A stretch of 64,000 nt of DNA from Alentia gelatinosa. Lineage: Eukaryota > Annelida > Polychaeta > Phyllodocida > Polynoidae. The notes beneath the pieces were generated by a model that ran no database searches, was not told the DNA's origin, and saw only the letters and a list, made by a program, of their open reading frames with translations. Shown here in pieces: positions 34,181-45,269 of the stretch (position 1 is its first letter; the number at the start of each line of letters is the position of its first letter). The DNA lies in the NCBI GenBank assembly GCA_950022655.1, contig OX465582.1, positions 91,960,704 through 92,024,703 on the forward strand, given 5' to 3'. A program made the position numbers and the translations under genes.

Positions 34181-34379
34181 ATGTTCTAATGTCGCGAGGT
34201 GGCCTTCTGAAACTATTAACAGGATAATTAGATATAAATAGTGGACTGAGGAGGTTTGTGAACCTGCAGGTGTTCCATCCAGGCTTATTGCCTACCCTAC
34301 GCCGTTATTTCCACCTGGGACACCTCACATCGCTGATGTAATATTCGATGGCTCATTAAGTGCGAGTAATTAGTTCAGT

Positions 34380-35165
34380 CGGTCAAGCACTGATGTGTGA
34401 CTGCTGTGAGTGTGGCCAGCAAGGCTAGGATCACTGATGGGGTGTGATGGCTGTGAGTGTAGCCGGCAGAGGAGCTCTAAGATCACTAATGGAAAGAGAC
34501 AGCTGTGAGTGCGGCCAGAAGGGCTTGTTCCACTGATAGTGTGTGATGGCTGTTAGTGCAGCCGGCAGGGCTTGTACTACTTATGGCGTGTGATTCTGTG
34601 AGAGCGGCGGTAAAGCTAAGATCATTGATGGAGTGTGATTCTGTGAGAGCTGCGGTAAAGCTAAGATCATTGATGGAGTGTGATTCTGTGAGAGCGGCGG
34701 TAAAGATAATATCATTGATGGAGTGTGATTCTGTGAGAGCGGCGATAAAGCTAAAATCATTGATGGTGTGTGATTCTGTGAGTGCGGCCGGCAGGGCTAA
34801 GACCACTGATGGGGTGTGATGGCTGTGAGTGCGGCCAGCAGGGCTAAGACTACTGATGGCGTGAGATGTCTATGAATGTAGGCGGCAGAGGATAAGATCA
34901 CTGATGGTGTGTGACGTCTGTGATTGCGGCCGGCAGGGCTTGGACTAACGATCGGGTGTGATTCTGTGAGTGCGGCCGGCAAGGCTCAGACTACTGATGG
35001 CATGTGTTGGCTGTGAGTGCGGCCAGCAGGGCTAAGACTACTGATGGGGTGTGACACCAATGAGTGCGGCCAGCAGGGCTTGTTCCACTGATAGAGTTTG
35101 ATTCTGTGAGAGTAAAGCCAAGATCACTGATAGAGTGTGATGTCTATGAGTGCGGCCGGCAAGGC
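34380..35165 (+). repeat. ~46-bp minisatellite (GTGTGATTCTGTGAG)
   Basis: Units contain GGGGTGTGATGGCTGTGAGT, GCGGCCAGCAGGGCT and AAGACTACTGATG. A homogenised sub-block at 34600-34760 uses AGAGCGGCGGTAAAGCTAAG. Confidence 0.9.
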
Positions 35166-35500
35166 ATCCTATTGGTGTTTGGCAAGTGGTCGTAGCCGTT
35201 CTCAGTCATTAATCCTCATTTAGCATGCCGCATACTAAGATACACAGCCTATAGTTTAGGGAGAGGTTCCAGCATGTGGCAAAGACTATCCCTTCACTAT
35301 CTTCATGCCAACTCTATGGCACTGGTAAGGCGCAGAGTCCAGTATTTTAGTCTTAGAGGTGTGCCCTGTTGACCATGACCAATGACCACAGACTGAAGTA
35401 CCTCATTGCTCCACGGGTACATGACATATCTGGACCCTAAAAGGTAGTTGTAGAAGTGACTGGTTTCCAACTAGTCTACAGCAACTGACCCACTGCCTGG
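35165..35500 (+). repeat. R405-related repeat, diverged + copy
   Basis: It retains AACTATCCCTTCACTATC-like sequence (GACTATCCCTTCACTATCTT), TCTTAGAGGTGTGCCC, GACCATGACCAATGACCA and GAAGTACCTCATTG. It is more divergent than the other four. Confidence 0.55.
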
Positions 35501-35669
35501 ATAAAAGCTAACCTTCAACTTTATAATTCTTCTATAATTGAACACCCCGTTTGTTGCTAGTTATTGTAGAAGCAAATTAATATGATTTTTGTGTAATATG
35601 ATTTCTCCTCAGTTGTAATATGATAGTTGTCTTCTTGTTGTTACGACCTTTCTGTAAATCCACATATGA

Positions 35670-35870
35670 GGCAGGTTTACTAAACTACAGACAATTCACC
35701 TTGAAAATTGATACCCATGTAATTGTTTACGAAACTTATAATTGTACTAAAAGCTATAGGTCACCGTCCTTGTTTTTGAAAGAATTGTAGAAAACCCCTA
35801 TTTATCAGTACATTTCCCAAATAAGATAATATCTATGTAAATAAACTGATTTCACCTATTCTCACTGTCA
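35670..35870 (-). repeat. fragment of the AGGCATATC repeat
   Basis: ATAGGTCACCGTCCTTGTTT and TTGAAAGAATTG match 50005-50035. GATACCCATGTAATTG and the later ATGTAAAT match its neighbours. Terminal TTAA ends are not preserved. Confidence 0.5.
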
Positions 35871-36149
35871 GTTGTTTTGTATTTATCCTACCAGTCTCCA
35901 CGATTTGAGATGAAATAAATAGTTGCATAGAACCATTTTGTACCACTCAATGTTAAGCTCATCATATTTTTTATCAGGGGAACCCCTGAGCATTGCAGTA
36001 TCAAATATTACACAGAGCACAGGGCACAGAGCTCGTCATTCACACGGAGTATCGGAGTGGTGGTCGTCTCATTCAAGTCGTTAACTGTTATCTAACAGCC
36101 TGCTCTAACAGCCCCATCTAACGGCTCGCTCTAACTCACCCCATCATGA

Positions 36150-37270
36150 CCAACATGGTCCGATCACGCCATGCTCCCAGCCTCCCTCACTCTCCACACA
36201 CATATTCACCCCGTCTCCCTCACTCTCCACGTCTGCCTCACTCTCCACACACATATTCACCCCGTCTCCCTCACGCTCCACATCTCCCTCACTCTCCACA
36301 CACATATTCACCCGTCTCCATCACTCTTCGCGTCTCCCTCACTCTCCACACACATATTCACCCGTATCCCTCACTCTTCACGTCTCCCTCACTCTTTACA
36401 CACATATTCAACCCGTCTCCCTCACTCTCCACGTCTCCCTCACTCTCCACACACATTCACCCTGCCTCCTTCACTCTCCATACATATTTCCCCCGTTTCC
36501 ATCATTCTCCACATATACTATCCCCGTCTCCTTCACTCTCCACACACATTCATCCTGCCTCCTTCACTCTCCACACATACTATCCCCGTCTCCTTCACTC
36601 TCCACACACAATCGACCTGTCTCCCTCACACTCCACACATATTTTCCCTGTTCCCATCACTTTCCACACACATTCACCCAATCTCCATCACTCTCACTGC
36701 ACGAAAATCACTATTTTACATATGCATAAGAAACGCGTCTAACAGTAGGATTTTGCGTCTATAAGTTAGACCTGTTATCCGTCTCGTAGACGCCTTATCT
36801 AGTGGCGTATATAGGGGGTAGGGGGTAGGGGGTGGGGTTGGGAGGTGGCGGGTGGCGGGTCAGTGTTGGTGTATCCTCTACCAACACCCACAGGCCCGGG
36901 TGGGCCGCGGGTCGCACTTTTTTTTTTTTTTTGGTATCATATATACGCCTGGCGTATATATATGTTGCGCAGAGTATATTTTATCTTAAATACGCCAGGC
37001 GTGAAAGACAGCCAAGTCGCGCGCGTCTACATATGGAAACTGTCTTGTAGACGCCCGAAACGTAGACGCGTATAAGAGGTGTATAAAAGTATAAACAAGC
37101 CACGATACAGCCGATACGTGCGTTATCGCAATGGCGTATATATATATGTAAAATAGTGGTTTTCGTGCAGTGTCTCCACAACTCTCTCGCTCTCCACACA
37201 CATATTCACCCCGTCTCCCTCACTCTCCATACACACTCCCTGTCTCCCTCACTTTCCATAACATCACCCG
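36150..37270 (+). repeat. ~33-bp CTCCACACACATATTCACC minisatellite, interrupted
   Basis: Units of CTCCCTCACTCTCCACACAC followed by ATATTCACCCCGT fill 36150-36694 and resume at 37176-37270. The gap is occupied by a CACTG-ended element. The long + frames (36146-36742, 36171-36764) are by-products of the periodicity. Confidence 0.9.
36695..37172. mobile_element. non-autonomous CACTG-ended (CMC/EnSpm-like) element
   Basis: Terminal inverted repeats CACTGCACGAAAATCACTAT and its counterpart ATAGTGGTTTTCGTGCAGTG are flanked by a TCT duplication (36692-36694 and 37173-37175). CACTR ends with a 3-bp duplication fit the CACTA-Mirage-Chapaev group. Words GCGTCTA/TAGACGC and TACGCC recur inside both ends. 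There is no transposase in the 478 bp. Confidence 0.75.
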
Positions 37271-37277
37271 CCATTAA

Positions 37278-37530
37278 TAGTTTAACATCCAATATGTTTT
37301 ATTAGACTTACTTTGGGTTTCACCGAATCTATTAGGTGAATGTAGGTAGAAATCTCACTCCTATACATTTACAGAGGTGAGAGTTCTTTTATTTCCCACA
37401 CCACATAGATATGGTATGAAAAGATTTGGCCTTTGATATCGCAGTAAATCTACCACTGCTGGGGGTGAAGGGGAAAAGTGGCTGCAGTGGGACCCGAGTT
37501 GGACAACTGTGATCCCCATATATTTTCGAT
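37278..37530 (-). mobile_element. tRNA-derived SINE, degenerate copy
   Basis: It matches 21146-21450 through the CCAATATG, AGACTTACTTT, GTGAGAGTTCTTTTATTTCC and CTACCACTGCTGGGGGTGAA landmarks. The tRNA-like head has decayed. Confidence 0.65.
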
Positions 37531-37674
37531 GGGGACTCTGTAACCCATGGGTAAGAAAGTAAACATCTCAAACCGGTGTTTGATGTAGACAGTGTGACAT
37601 AGTGACGGGGCAGCTGCTGTCTCTCTGTTCCACGTCCAGTGTGAATCTAATATGTGTTAATTATTTTGTTTCAG

Positions 37675-37731
37675 AACAGAGTTATAGCGTGTATCTCGTG
37701 AGGAGCCGGCAGGGCTCAAGAGGCCAGCATC
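37675..37731 (+). other. 5' UTR part of the first coding exon
   Basis: The acceptor TTATTTTGTTTCAG ends at 37674. The 57 bases before the ATG are untranslated and contain no other ATG. The acceptor means at least one exon lies upstream. It is possible that transcription starts nearby and the AG is chance, but the pyrimidine tract is good. Confidence 0.55.
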
Positions 37732-37814
37732 ATGGGGGAGTATGTGTGTTTCGGTGACTACATCTGCCTCTACTGCGAGGAGACCAAGGGCTACATGTAC
37801 AGCGAACAGAGCAG
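37732..37814 (+). CDS. inositol 1,4,5-trisphosphate receptor-like protein, coding exon 1 (N-terminus)
   Basis: The exon encodes 27 full codons beginning MGEYVCFGDYICLYCEE and ends with two bases before the donor AG|GTCAGT. The pattern FGDYICLYCEE..GYMYS matches the first beta-strands of the IP3 receptor suppressor domain, where vertebrate receptors have a GDICSLYAE-type motif. The family forms tetrameric Ca2+-release channels in the endoplasmic reticulum membrane, gated by IP3 and Ca2+. This domain lowers IP3 affinity and couples ligand binding to gating. The four exons here give 123 codons, reaching the position of the GNVIQLLH strand in vertebrate receptors. The MNRY motif in exon 3 favours the IP3 receptor over the ryanodine receptor, which shares the fold. 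Whether it is the canonical receptor or an invertebrate-specific ITPR-like paralogue cannot be told from this fragment. Confidence 0.8.
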
Positions 37815-38439
37815 GTCAGTGATCAAAGCAAACTATAGGGAGCCAAAGTGTACCCGCTGAAACCACAGATACCCGTTTACAAAACATCATTTCCGGATAT
37901 AGGCGATCAGTACTTTGACTATATAGGTTTGAAATTATATGTGTCATTCTCCAATCTTTTAGATCCATATTTTTGATAAACTTGACAACTGTCATCGTAA
38001 CTTTAAGACAGAGTTATTCAGAGATGATTGTAGTAAACTACACTTCAATAAGAACAAACGAGACCAAAAACAAATTTGGTGGTGCCTGACTGTTTATTGG
38101 TGATGGCCAATAGAAATGGGCTATTAGGAGAATTACAAAAATCTATGCCATTTTTTGTCGGCCAATGAGAGCTGGCCTAAAGAGGGATCGACAGAGCGAG
38201 TCTGTCAGTAAAACTGTGGGTCAGGAGCCATTCCGTATATCCAAAAGTGATTAAATTCACAGTCTGTTAGTAAGTAAGTGATTTTGTGGATTTATTTTAA
38301 TCCTCAAAGTCAGTCAAGTAGTTAGTTTCACCGAGCCATTCGGTGAGAGCATATTTTGTTATCCGCTGAGGTATACCACGCTGGCCTCATTTATAAACTC
38401 CTGATCCAACCACCTGCTCACCAATCCAATATCTGCTCA

Positions 38440-39020
38440 CATCTCTCACAAGCTCTGACTACCAACCACCAGTCTATTATCCCTATAACAACCAACATGT
38501 ACACTCATACTGGTCTACCATCACTATGACAACCAACAAGTACACTCATACAGGTCTACCATCACTATGACAACCAACAAATACACACACACTGGTCTAC
38601 CATCACTATGACAACCAACAAGTACACTCATACAGGTCTACCCTCACTATGACAACCAACAAATACAAACATATACTGGTCTACCATCACTACGGCAACC
38701 AACAAGTACACACATACTGGTCTACCATCACTATGACAACCAACAAGTACACACATACTGGTCTACCATCACTATGACAACCAACATGTACACTCATACT
38801 GGTCTACTATCACTATGACAACCAACAAGTACACACATACTGGTCTACCATCACTATGACAACCAACAAGTACACACATACTGGTCTACCATCACTATGA
38901 CAACCAACAAGTACACACAAACACTGGTCTACTGTCACTATGACAACCAACAAGTACACACACATATATACTGGCCTACCATCACTACGACAACCGATAA
39001 GTAAAAACACACTGGTCTAC
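38440..39020 (+). repeat. 41-bp minisatellite in intron 1, about 14 units
   Basis: The unit is CTGGTCTACCATCACTATGA followed by CAACCAACAAGTACACWCAT. Units are well conserved. Confidence 0.95.
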
Positions 39021-39024
39021 TCGC

Positions 39025-39540
39025 AATTCAGCTTTAGTTCAAACTTACAGGGCGAAAGTCGAAATTGAGGAAGAAAGATGGGAAAGTTTAAACCATTAAA
39101 AAGGGAAGCATTCATTTGAATCGATACATATATATGTTCTAATTTCCCTTGATCATGCTATTATTTTTCACTATTTGATGAAAGATAAATGTGAATCTAA
39201 TCAAGAGAGCCTACTCTAACATTGCCATCAGGTTCTAGAAAATGTCGGAATTCCGTCATTTGTTAGCAAATTTATATCCCTGCGTGACGTCACGCATGAG
39301 AGAGTGAATACTTTATGACTGTCCTGGTTACAGGACAGTGAGCATGCACTGACCCGTGAATACCAGTCACCAAGAAGGACTAGCCTCCACACACCTAATA
39401 ACCCGCCGTCTCTGCCCCCCAAATACACACTCGGACACACCTTTTTTTTCTTTATTCAATGCAACATGTATACAATCACGACATACAGTATTCGCCGAGT
39501 GGCGTTCTTCCATACAGCAGCCACAATTAGACATATAAGA
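39025..39540. other. intron 1, no gene
   Basis: A short stretch, GGCGAAAGTCGAAATTGAGG near 39050, resembles the tail of the 8.8-9.6 kb minisatellite. Overlapping frames at 39228-39552 have no recognisable features. Confidence 0.4.
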
Positions 39541-39544
39541 CAAT

Positions 39545-39815
39545 ACTATCAAGAAATGTCACGAAATTTCATATGATTGTTTATATGGCATAAGTAGTCT
39601 ACGCGGAATGATATATCACGAAGCGGAGCTGAGTGATATCTGTAGCTAAGACAATGAATGCCATGTAAACAATTATATGAAATTGAGTGACATTTAGATT
39701 TTATCCTACCCCGTCACATGTTTTTAACCTCGTATGACACCCGCGGCATGTAAATAATTTATGGCATAACCGTGGCATACATCCACACCATGTTAAGCCT
39801 ATGGAGATTTATATA
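39545..39815 (-). mobile_element. apex-hairpin element, copy G
   Basis: Long arms run from GTCACGAAATTTCATATGAT with TGTTTATATGGCAT to ATGCCATGTAAACAATTATA with TGAAATTGAGTGAC. The tip is TCACGAAGCGGAGCTGAGTG. Then come GATTTTATCCTACCCCG (39703 on), GTCATACGAGG-like sequence, and the box CCATGTTAAGCCTATGG (39788 on). Confidence 0.7.
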
Positions 39816-39829
39816 GCAACGTGCGCGCG

Positions 39830-41220
39830 GCCGTCACTGAGTGTGACAAACAACAAATCTCTCATTTATTGTTCTTTAAATGGTTGTCCACAAGCGCCCG
39901 CTCTTCATATCTAAGATTAAAATACAGCTTCTGAAAGCTGAAATTCAGGGCTTTCCTGTGAATATACATATAGCAATAATGAAGGAATAATTCATTTAGA
40001 TTTTTCACTTGTTTTCAAAGGAATTGGCCTGGGCCTACACCCCGGTCCATGGCACCTGCTCTACCAGACACTGTGTTTTGTTCAATCATTTGCTTATAGG
40101 TTATACCACTTTAAATACTAAAAAACTATTTTTGTCAATTAGAGGACACTTTGAGCTTCCTCTCAGTGCTAACACGAAATTTCTATGACCAAAATAAGTT
40201 AATCAAGCACTCATTTGAAAGAAGGAAACGCTTGTCACACAAACATGGTTGACTAAAACAGCTTCGTGCCTATACCATTGTAAAGAGCATACATAGAGGA
40301 TTAATTTGATGTATGACATGCCATATTTTGATGACTGTAAGAGGTCGGCATCTTGAAATAGCTGCACTGAAGAACTGAGTTTGGCAATTCTCTGATCTGG
40401 CTGGAGACTTCAGGTTCTAGGTAAATTATGCAAATTAGCTTCCAAATTACTATTTACAAGTCAGAGATATGCTTTGCCTTGTATGACATGATTTAGATTA
40501 GAGAGGAGTATTATTTGGGTTTTTTGTGCAAAATTTATGCATCATTATTACAGATTTCCCTATTAATATGCAAATTAACAAAGATGTCATCAATATACAT
40601 GAAAATAAATATCTCCATTGTATTCAGCATTTGAAAATACCCCTGTATGCTAAATATCATTTTCCTATCGTCAATATCTAGAGAGTTATTGTAATAAATC
40701 TGTTCATCTGTACCAATCATTATGTGGTGCCATGCCCTTCTACTGTTTTCTATACACTTGAGTTCCTCACATTCAATCTTAATTTGACTAGACTTTCCTC
40801 CATAATTCTTGAACTACTTGACCGATTTTTAAAATTCAAATATCTTTGTGATCCTCTCTTTCCAGGCTATATGTTGCATATATCATTCTAATTATAGATA
40901 TAAAATTCAATTTTCAATTCGCGTAGCTAATTTATATGAGGGATAGGATAAAATCACAGATCACAGTGACACACTCCATGACAAACACCGTTCCAGTATA
41001 ATTCTGATTCTTTTGAAGATTTCATTACTACTTTTGATTAAACTATATAACTACAGATGATGATCTTATGATCATTTTATTACTCTAATCATTCTGATCT
41101 TATGGTCAGGTTAGGTAAGTATTTAGTCAATTTGCATGGTTTTGTTCATAAGATATTCTTATGATCTACGTGAGGTTGTTCTTCTAATAATGGCTATACT
41201 TATTATTAGGTCCAATAAAG
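39830..41220. other. intron 1, AT-rich, no gene
   Basis: Apart from GGGATAGGATAAAATCAC near 40942, which echoes the hairpin-element flank, no repeat or coding structure is recognised. Confidence 0.4.
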
Positions 41221-41224
41221 GCAT

Positions 41225-41560
41225 TTTATCCTACCCCTAATAAAAAACTCCATAGGCTTAACATTGAATCACTGTATTCGGTCTGGAGTTCAGAAAAATG
41301 AAAAATATTGCTCTAGTGGGATACACTTGACAAATGACGTAATTTGTTAATGTAGAAGTAATTTAGACGGGCGGGGTAGGATAAATTCTAAACCAAACTC
41401 GAGTTAATCATGTTATTGTTCATCGCATCCCGGCAAGATCGCGTATTGCTGCTCTCGGCTTCGCCTCGCGCAGTTATACGCGATCTTGCCGTTGTGCGAT
41501 AAACAACAACACAACTAACTCTTGTTTGGTTTCTCCATAATATTCCCTGTGTAAACACCT
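41225..41560 (+). mobile_element. apex-hairpin element, copy E
   Basis: It starts ATCCTACCCCTAATAAAAAA with CATAGGCTTAACATTG, then GACGGGCGGGGTAGGATAAA. The arms GTTATTGTTCATCGCA..GGCAAGATCGCGTAT and ACGCGATCTTGCC..TGCGATAAACAACAAC enclose the tip CTCGGCTTCGCCTCG. It is nearly the same as copy F at 52372-52690, including the body. Confidence 0.8.
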
Positions 41561-41659
41561 AATAACCACTCCCCCCCCCCCACACACGCACACGTGTTCA
41601 CATCCCACACACCTTGAGGCGTCACAGATGGTGCCTCCATGGGGCCTCTTGTGTTTTCT

Positions 41660-42071
41660 TTTGTTTATTTACCTACCATATCTCAAAGCTATGATTCTGG
41701 TAGGATCTGCTTGGAGTTTCTCCCATACATAGGGACAGAGTCAACCAGATCTAGGCTTGGAGACTGAAGGCCCACGAGAGTGAAAATCTTGTAAAGAGAC
41801 TAACTCGAAGCTGTTATTCTTTTTTTGTAGTTCTGAACTCGCCTCACCTTCTCATCTCGTGATTTATGTCTAGCCATGCTGAAAACAGAATTTAATGCTG
41901 TGGTTTTCTGATCTCATTACCTTGATAGACACCTCTGAGATTTGATTGGTGTCAGGGCAAATTATAGCCCATTCAGAACTATGCTGGCTCCCCAGGTATC
42001 TGCTAGGGGGCTTGACGGATGCCTGCAAATCTTACACGTTCATATGCTCTATCGACGAAGTTGCTAGTTCC
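41660..42071 (+). repeat. ~400-bp repeat paired with 51930-52371
   Basis: Shared landmarks are ACCTACCATATCT, GATTCTGGTAGGATCTGCTT, CATACATAGGGACAGAGTCA, AATTTAATGCTGTGGTTTTC and CTATCGACGAAGTYGCTAGT. It has no recognisable coding content. Confidence 0.75.
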
Positions 42072-42344
42072 ATATATAATACAACATTTATTTTCCTTTG
42101 GTTATATCTTAACTATACACGATTTGCTCACATTTTGTGTTTGAGGTGGTCTGTGTTCAAGCTTCTATATTCTTTTGTTTGTTTTGAAATACTTATAGGG
42201 AGAGGGGGGTACAGGAATCGTTAATGTTTTCACGTATGCTAACTATAGTCCTTGTTGCCGGGGTAGGGTTACCCTTGAAGTTTTTATGGATTATATTTTA
42301 GTCCTTGTTAATCAAATATTCAGGAATCAGAAATAATTATAGAG

Positions 42345-42500
42345 GGAAACTATGTTCCGGTGAGCAAAGGTTCAAAGTTAAGAGGTAAGGCTTGGAGAAA
42401 TTACTGCCCAAGGCCTTGGCTGCGGGCAGTAATTTTCCCGAGACTTACCGAGTAACTTTGACTTTTGCTTACCAGTACTTGGTTTCCCTATTCCTATATA
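42345..42500. repeat. GCCCAAGGCCTTGGC palindrome, copy 1
   Basis: The arms AGGGAAACTATGTTCCGGTG..GTACTTGGTTTCCCT enclose GGTAAGGCTTGGA..ACTTACCGAG. The inner stem ATTACTGCCC / GGGCAGTAAT carries AAGGCCTTGGCTGC at the tip. Confidence 0.75.
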
Positions 42501-42719
42501 CCTTCAAATATCGATAAAAATGGTTATTTTTTTACCTATGATAGCCCCAAGAAAATGACCACCCTTATCGAGTAACTGCAACAGCAATGTTTTCGACCCC
42601 GTGCTCTTTATATCACGTGGTCAGCCCGGGATGAAAACGTCAGCCTCACCACATAACACATAATTACTGCACCCCCAGCAGCGGTATGTAACTATAGATT
42701 GTTCGCTAATGGGTATATA

Positions 42720-42890
42720 GGAATAGAGGGAAACTATGTTCTGGTGAAAGGAAGTCAAAGTTACGAGGTAAGGCTTGGAAAAATTACTGCCCAAGGCCTT
42801 GGCCGCGGGCAGTAATTTTTCCAAGCCTTACCAAGTAATTTTGACTTCCTTTCACTGGTACTTGGTTTCCCTATTCCTATATACCTTCAA
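42720..42890. repeat. GCCCAAGGCCTTGGC palindrome, copy 2
   Basis: It has the same arms and tip as copy 1 and is edged by TATAGGAATAG on the left and CTATTCCTATATACC on the right. Confidence 0.75.
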
Positions 42891-43139
42891 ATGTGGTTTA
42901 ATAACGATAATTAGCTTTATTTGCTCATTCACCATCAAACCTGAAGCCAGATCCAACCTTATCGAGTAACTTGACACTTTATGTTTACTCCCCACTGCGC
43001 TTTTCATATGAATTTTGTAAGAGACAATCTGATTGGTCTAAATGTCAACCTTGGGTAGTATACGGCAACCTTGGGTAGTATCCATAAGTTACTCCACCCC
43101 CCAAAACGTGGTGTAAGCATAGAGTGTACAGCCATAGGT

Positions 43140-43495
43140 ATATAGGAATAGAGGGAAACTATGTTCCGGTGAAAGGAAGTCAAAGTTACGAGGTAAGGCT
43201 TGGAAAAATAACTGCCCAAGGCCCTGGCCGCGGGCAGTAATTTTTCCAAGCCTTACCGAGTAATTTTGACTTCCTTTCACTGGTACTTGGTTTCCCTATT
43301 CCTATATACCTTCAAATGTGGTTTAATAAGAGACAATCTGATTGGTCTAAATGTCAACCTTGGGTAGTATACGGCAACCTTGGGTAGTATACCAACCTTG
43401 GGTAGTATCAGATAGTTACTCCACCCCCCAGAGCGTGGTGTAAGCATAGAGTGTACAGCCATAGGTATATAGGAATACCTCTTCCTTACACTGCC
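43140..43495. repeat. GCCCAAGGCCTTGGC palindrome, copy 3 with tandem flank
   Basis: This is a third copy of the palindrome. Its flank contains a 20-bp tandem, CAACCTTGGGTAGTAT, present twice at 43045-43085 and three times at 43355-43405. The block GACAATCTGATTGGTCTAAA is repeated with it at 43023 and 43326. Confidence 0.7.
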
Positions 43496-43669
43496 CTCAG
43501 TCCCCTTTCCTGCCCAACGTGTCCGGGCCGCGTTTAGCCCCGTGGGGGCGTGCTATCTTTTTGTATTAGTCATTTATCTTATTTGGACTGATTTAAAAAT
43601 GTATTTTTCTTATTTTCTTAAAACATTTGTACATTACTTGCTGAAACCGAAATTATGGCAATGCCATAA

Positions 43670-44330
43670 CAGCTCTTTATCCTTGTGTCATATGCTGACG
43701 ATATTGTATTATTGATAAATGGAGAATCGCAAGAAGACTGGACATACAAAGCTCAATATGATCTTAATTTAAGTTGTGGCGTTTTCTACACTTACTTGTA
43801 TTGATCTTAATATAATTCACAACTGGACAAAAAGAAATACCATCAGAATAAATTGTAAAAAACGAAATTCATGTGGTTTGGGAACAAAATAGTATGAACA
43901 GGAATAAAACTGTTGATATAGGAAAGTTGACACTATATACTGTAAATTGCTAAAAATACTTGGAGTTGTTTTCGATAACAATCTTAATTTAAAGTAGCAG
44001 TAGGATGGGAAAAAGATCAAAAGATATGCACCTACATGAACTTTATGAAAGATGTAAGATACAACCTTTAGTAAAAAAGAGCTAGACACTTAATGAGTTT
44101 AATGAAATAATGGAGTGAAGATAAATCCAACTTACTGATAGTCCAGATAATACTGCAAGAACTAGAAGTAAAAACAAAGTACGTCTGGAAATAGCTAAAA
44201 CAAGAACAAAGAAATAGGAAAAAACCCTTTAGAAATACAGTTGTCACCGCTCTACAAATGGAATTTATCATGGGATATGACAAGTACAAAACCTAGAGAG
44301 AGGAGATCTATTCAAATGAAATTCAAAGAG
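43670..44330 (+). pseudogene. decayed non-LTR retrotransposon (LINE) reverse transcriptase fragment
   Basis: From 43688 one frame reads SYADDIVLLINGESQEDW, the catalytic YADD block of LINE reverse transcriptases. A second frame near 43857 reads KTKFMWFGNKI and a third near 43950 reads KILGVVFDNNLNLK. These correspond in order to the downstream conserved blocks of that domain, with frameshifts and stops between them. It lies in intron 1 in the same orientation as the host gene. It is non-functional here, and the clade (jockey-like versus other) cannot be settled from this fragment. Confidence 0.65.
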
Positions 44331-44334
44331 GTGC

Positions 44335-44645
44335 TGTATCAACAACATGATTATGAAGAAAATTAGAATTTAAAAGGGAAGATCAGATCAATAGTTCTAT
44401 TTTGAAAATGGGATTAAGTATCAACAAAATTTACTGATGTAGTACTGTATGTAAACAACATTTCTGTAATTTATAGTTATTTTCCACATTCAAACTTTAA
44501 AATTAATAGAGCGGAAAGCTAACGACTAGATTTATGCATAAAACCACCAATATATTTTAACAAACATTCAAGAGGATTTAAAATGTGTATAAGTATAGAG
44601 ATCATCTAATGAATTTTTCGCTATCCTGTTTTGTTTTATGCAACT
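44335..44645. other. intron 1, probably LINE 3' remnant, unassigned
   Basis: AT-rich sequence follows the reverse transcriptase fragment with no further motifs. Confidence 0.3.
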
Positions 44646-44649
44646 GTGA

Positions 44650-44832
44650 CGTCCTTGTAGGATAAAATCAAAACCTGATTCGTTTTTATCGTGGCCACCG
44701 CATGCCACTCCTGGAGTTTGGGCTCCGGACTTCACTCGGCTTCACCTCATGAAGTCACTTTGCCAAACTCCAGTCGTGGCATACGGTTGCCAAGATTAAA
44801 ACTCGTCCAGTTTTACTATAGTTCGTGAATGT
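44650..44832 (+). mobile_element. apex-hairpin element, copy D (hairpin half only)
   Basis: TAGGATAAAATCAAAACCTG leads into arms TTTTTATCGTGGCCACCG..GGTTGCCAAGATTAAAAC, with the tip CTCGGCTTCACCTCA at 44735-44749. The box half (CATAGGCTTAACATTG) is missing, so the copy is truncated. The hairpin matches copies A and B. Confidence 0.7.
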
Positions 44833-45119
44833 GATCACATGAATATGGGAGATCGTTGCATATGTGGACGAATATCTCTATCGTTAATTATCTTTACTCC
44901 CTGACCTCCATACAACCAAATCCGTGGTCTACTGAAAAAAAACACACAAGAAAGACGTCATATGTAATTGGGCGTGTCGTGACTTTGAAAGGTCAGCCAT
45001 GTACTCGTGTAAATTGAGACTAAGATTTAAAAGATACCTTGACTTTTTTGGCATCTGTTTAGGGGAGTGGCACGACAGTGTGGGAACCAGTGGGAGGGTG
45101 AAGAGGTACACACCAGTTT

Positions 45120-45265
45120 ATATACACAATAATGACTGGTTTTGTGTACGAGTGGCCGTAATCTCCGAGTAGTTGACGCGTAGTAATATCCGAGCTATTA
45201 GCGAGGATATTACATCGTCAACTATGAGGAGATTACAGTCATTCGTAGATAAAACCAGTTGTTAT
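45120..45265. mobile_element. hairpin element, copy H
   Basis: Arms ACTGGTTTTGTGTACGAGTG.. and ..CATTCGTAGATAAAACCAGT pair end to end. Inner parts are GTAATCTCC / GGAGATTAC and GTAATATCC / GGATATTAC, with tip GAGCTATTAGCGAG. A split relative flanks copy B at 21920 and 22305. Confidence 0.65.
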
Positions 45266-45269
45266 TGTA

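Noticed and set aside
36146..36764. 198-codon Pro/Ser/His-rich open frames
   Set aside because: They are by-products of a 33-bp minisatellite; two frames are open at once.
38440..39020. regular repeats resembling a CRISPR array
   Set aside because: Units are contiguous with no unique spacers, and the genome is clearly animal.
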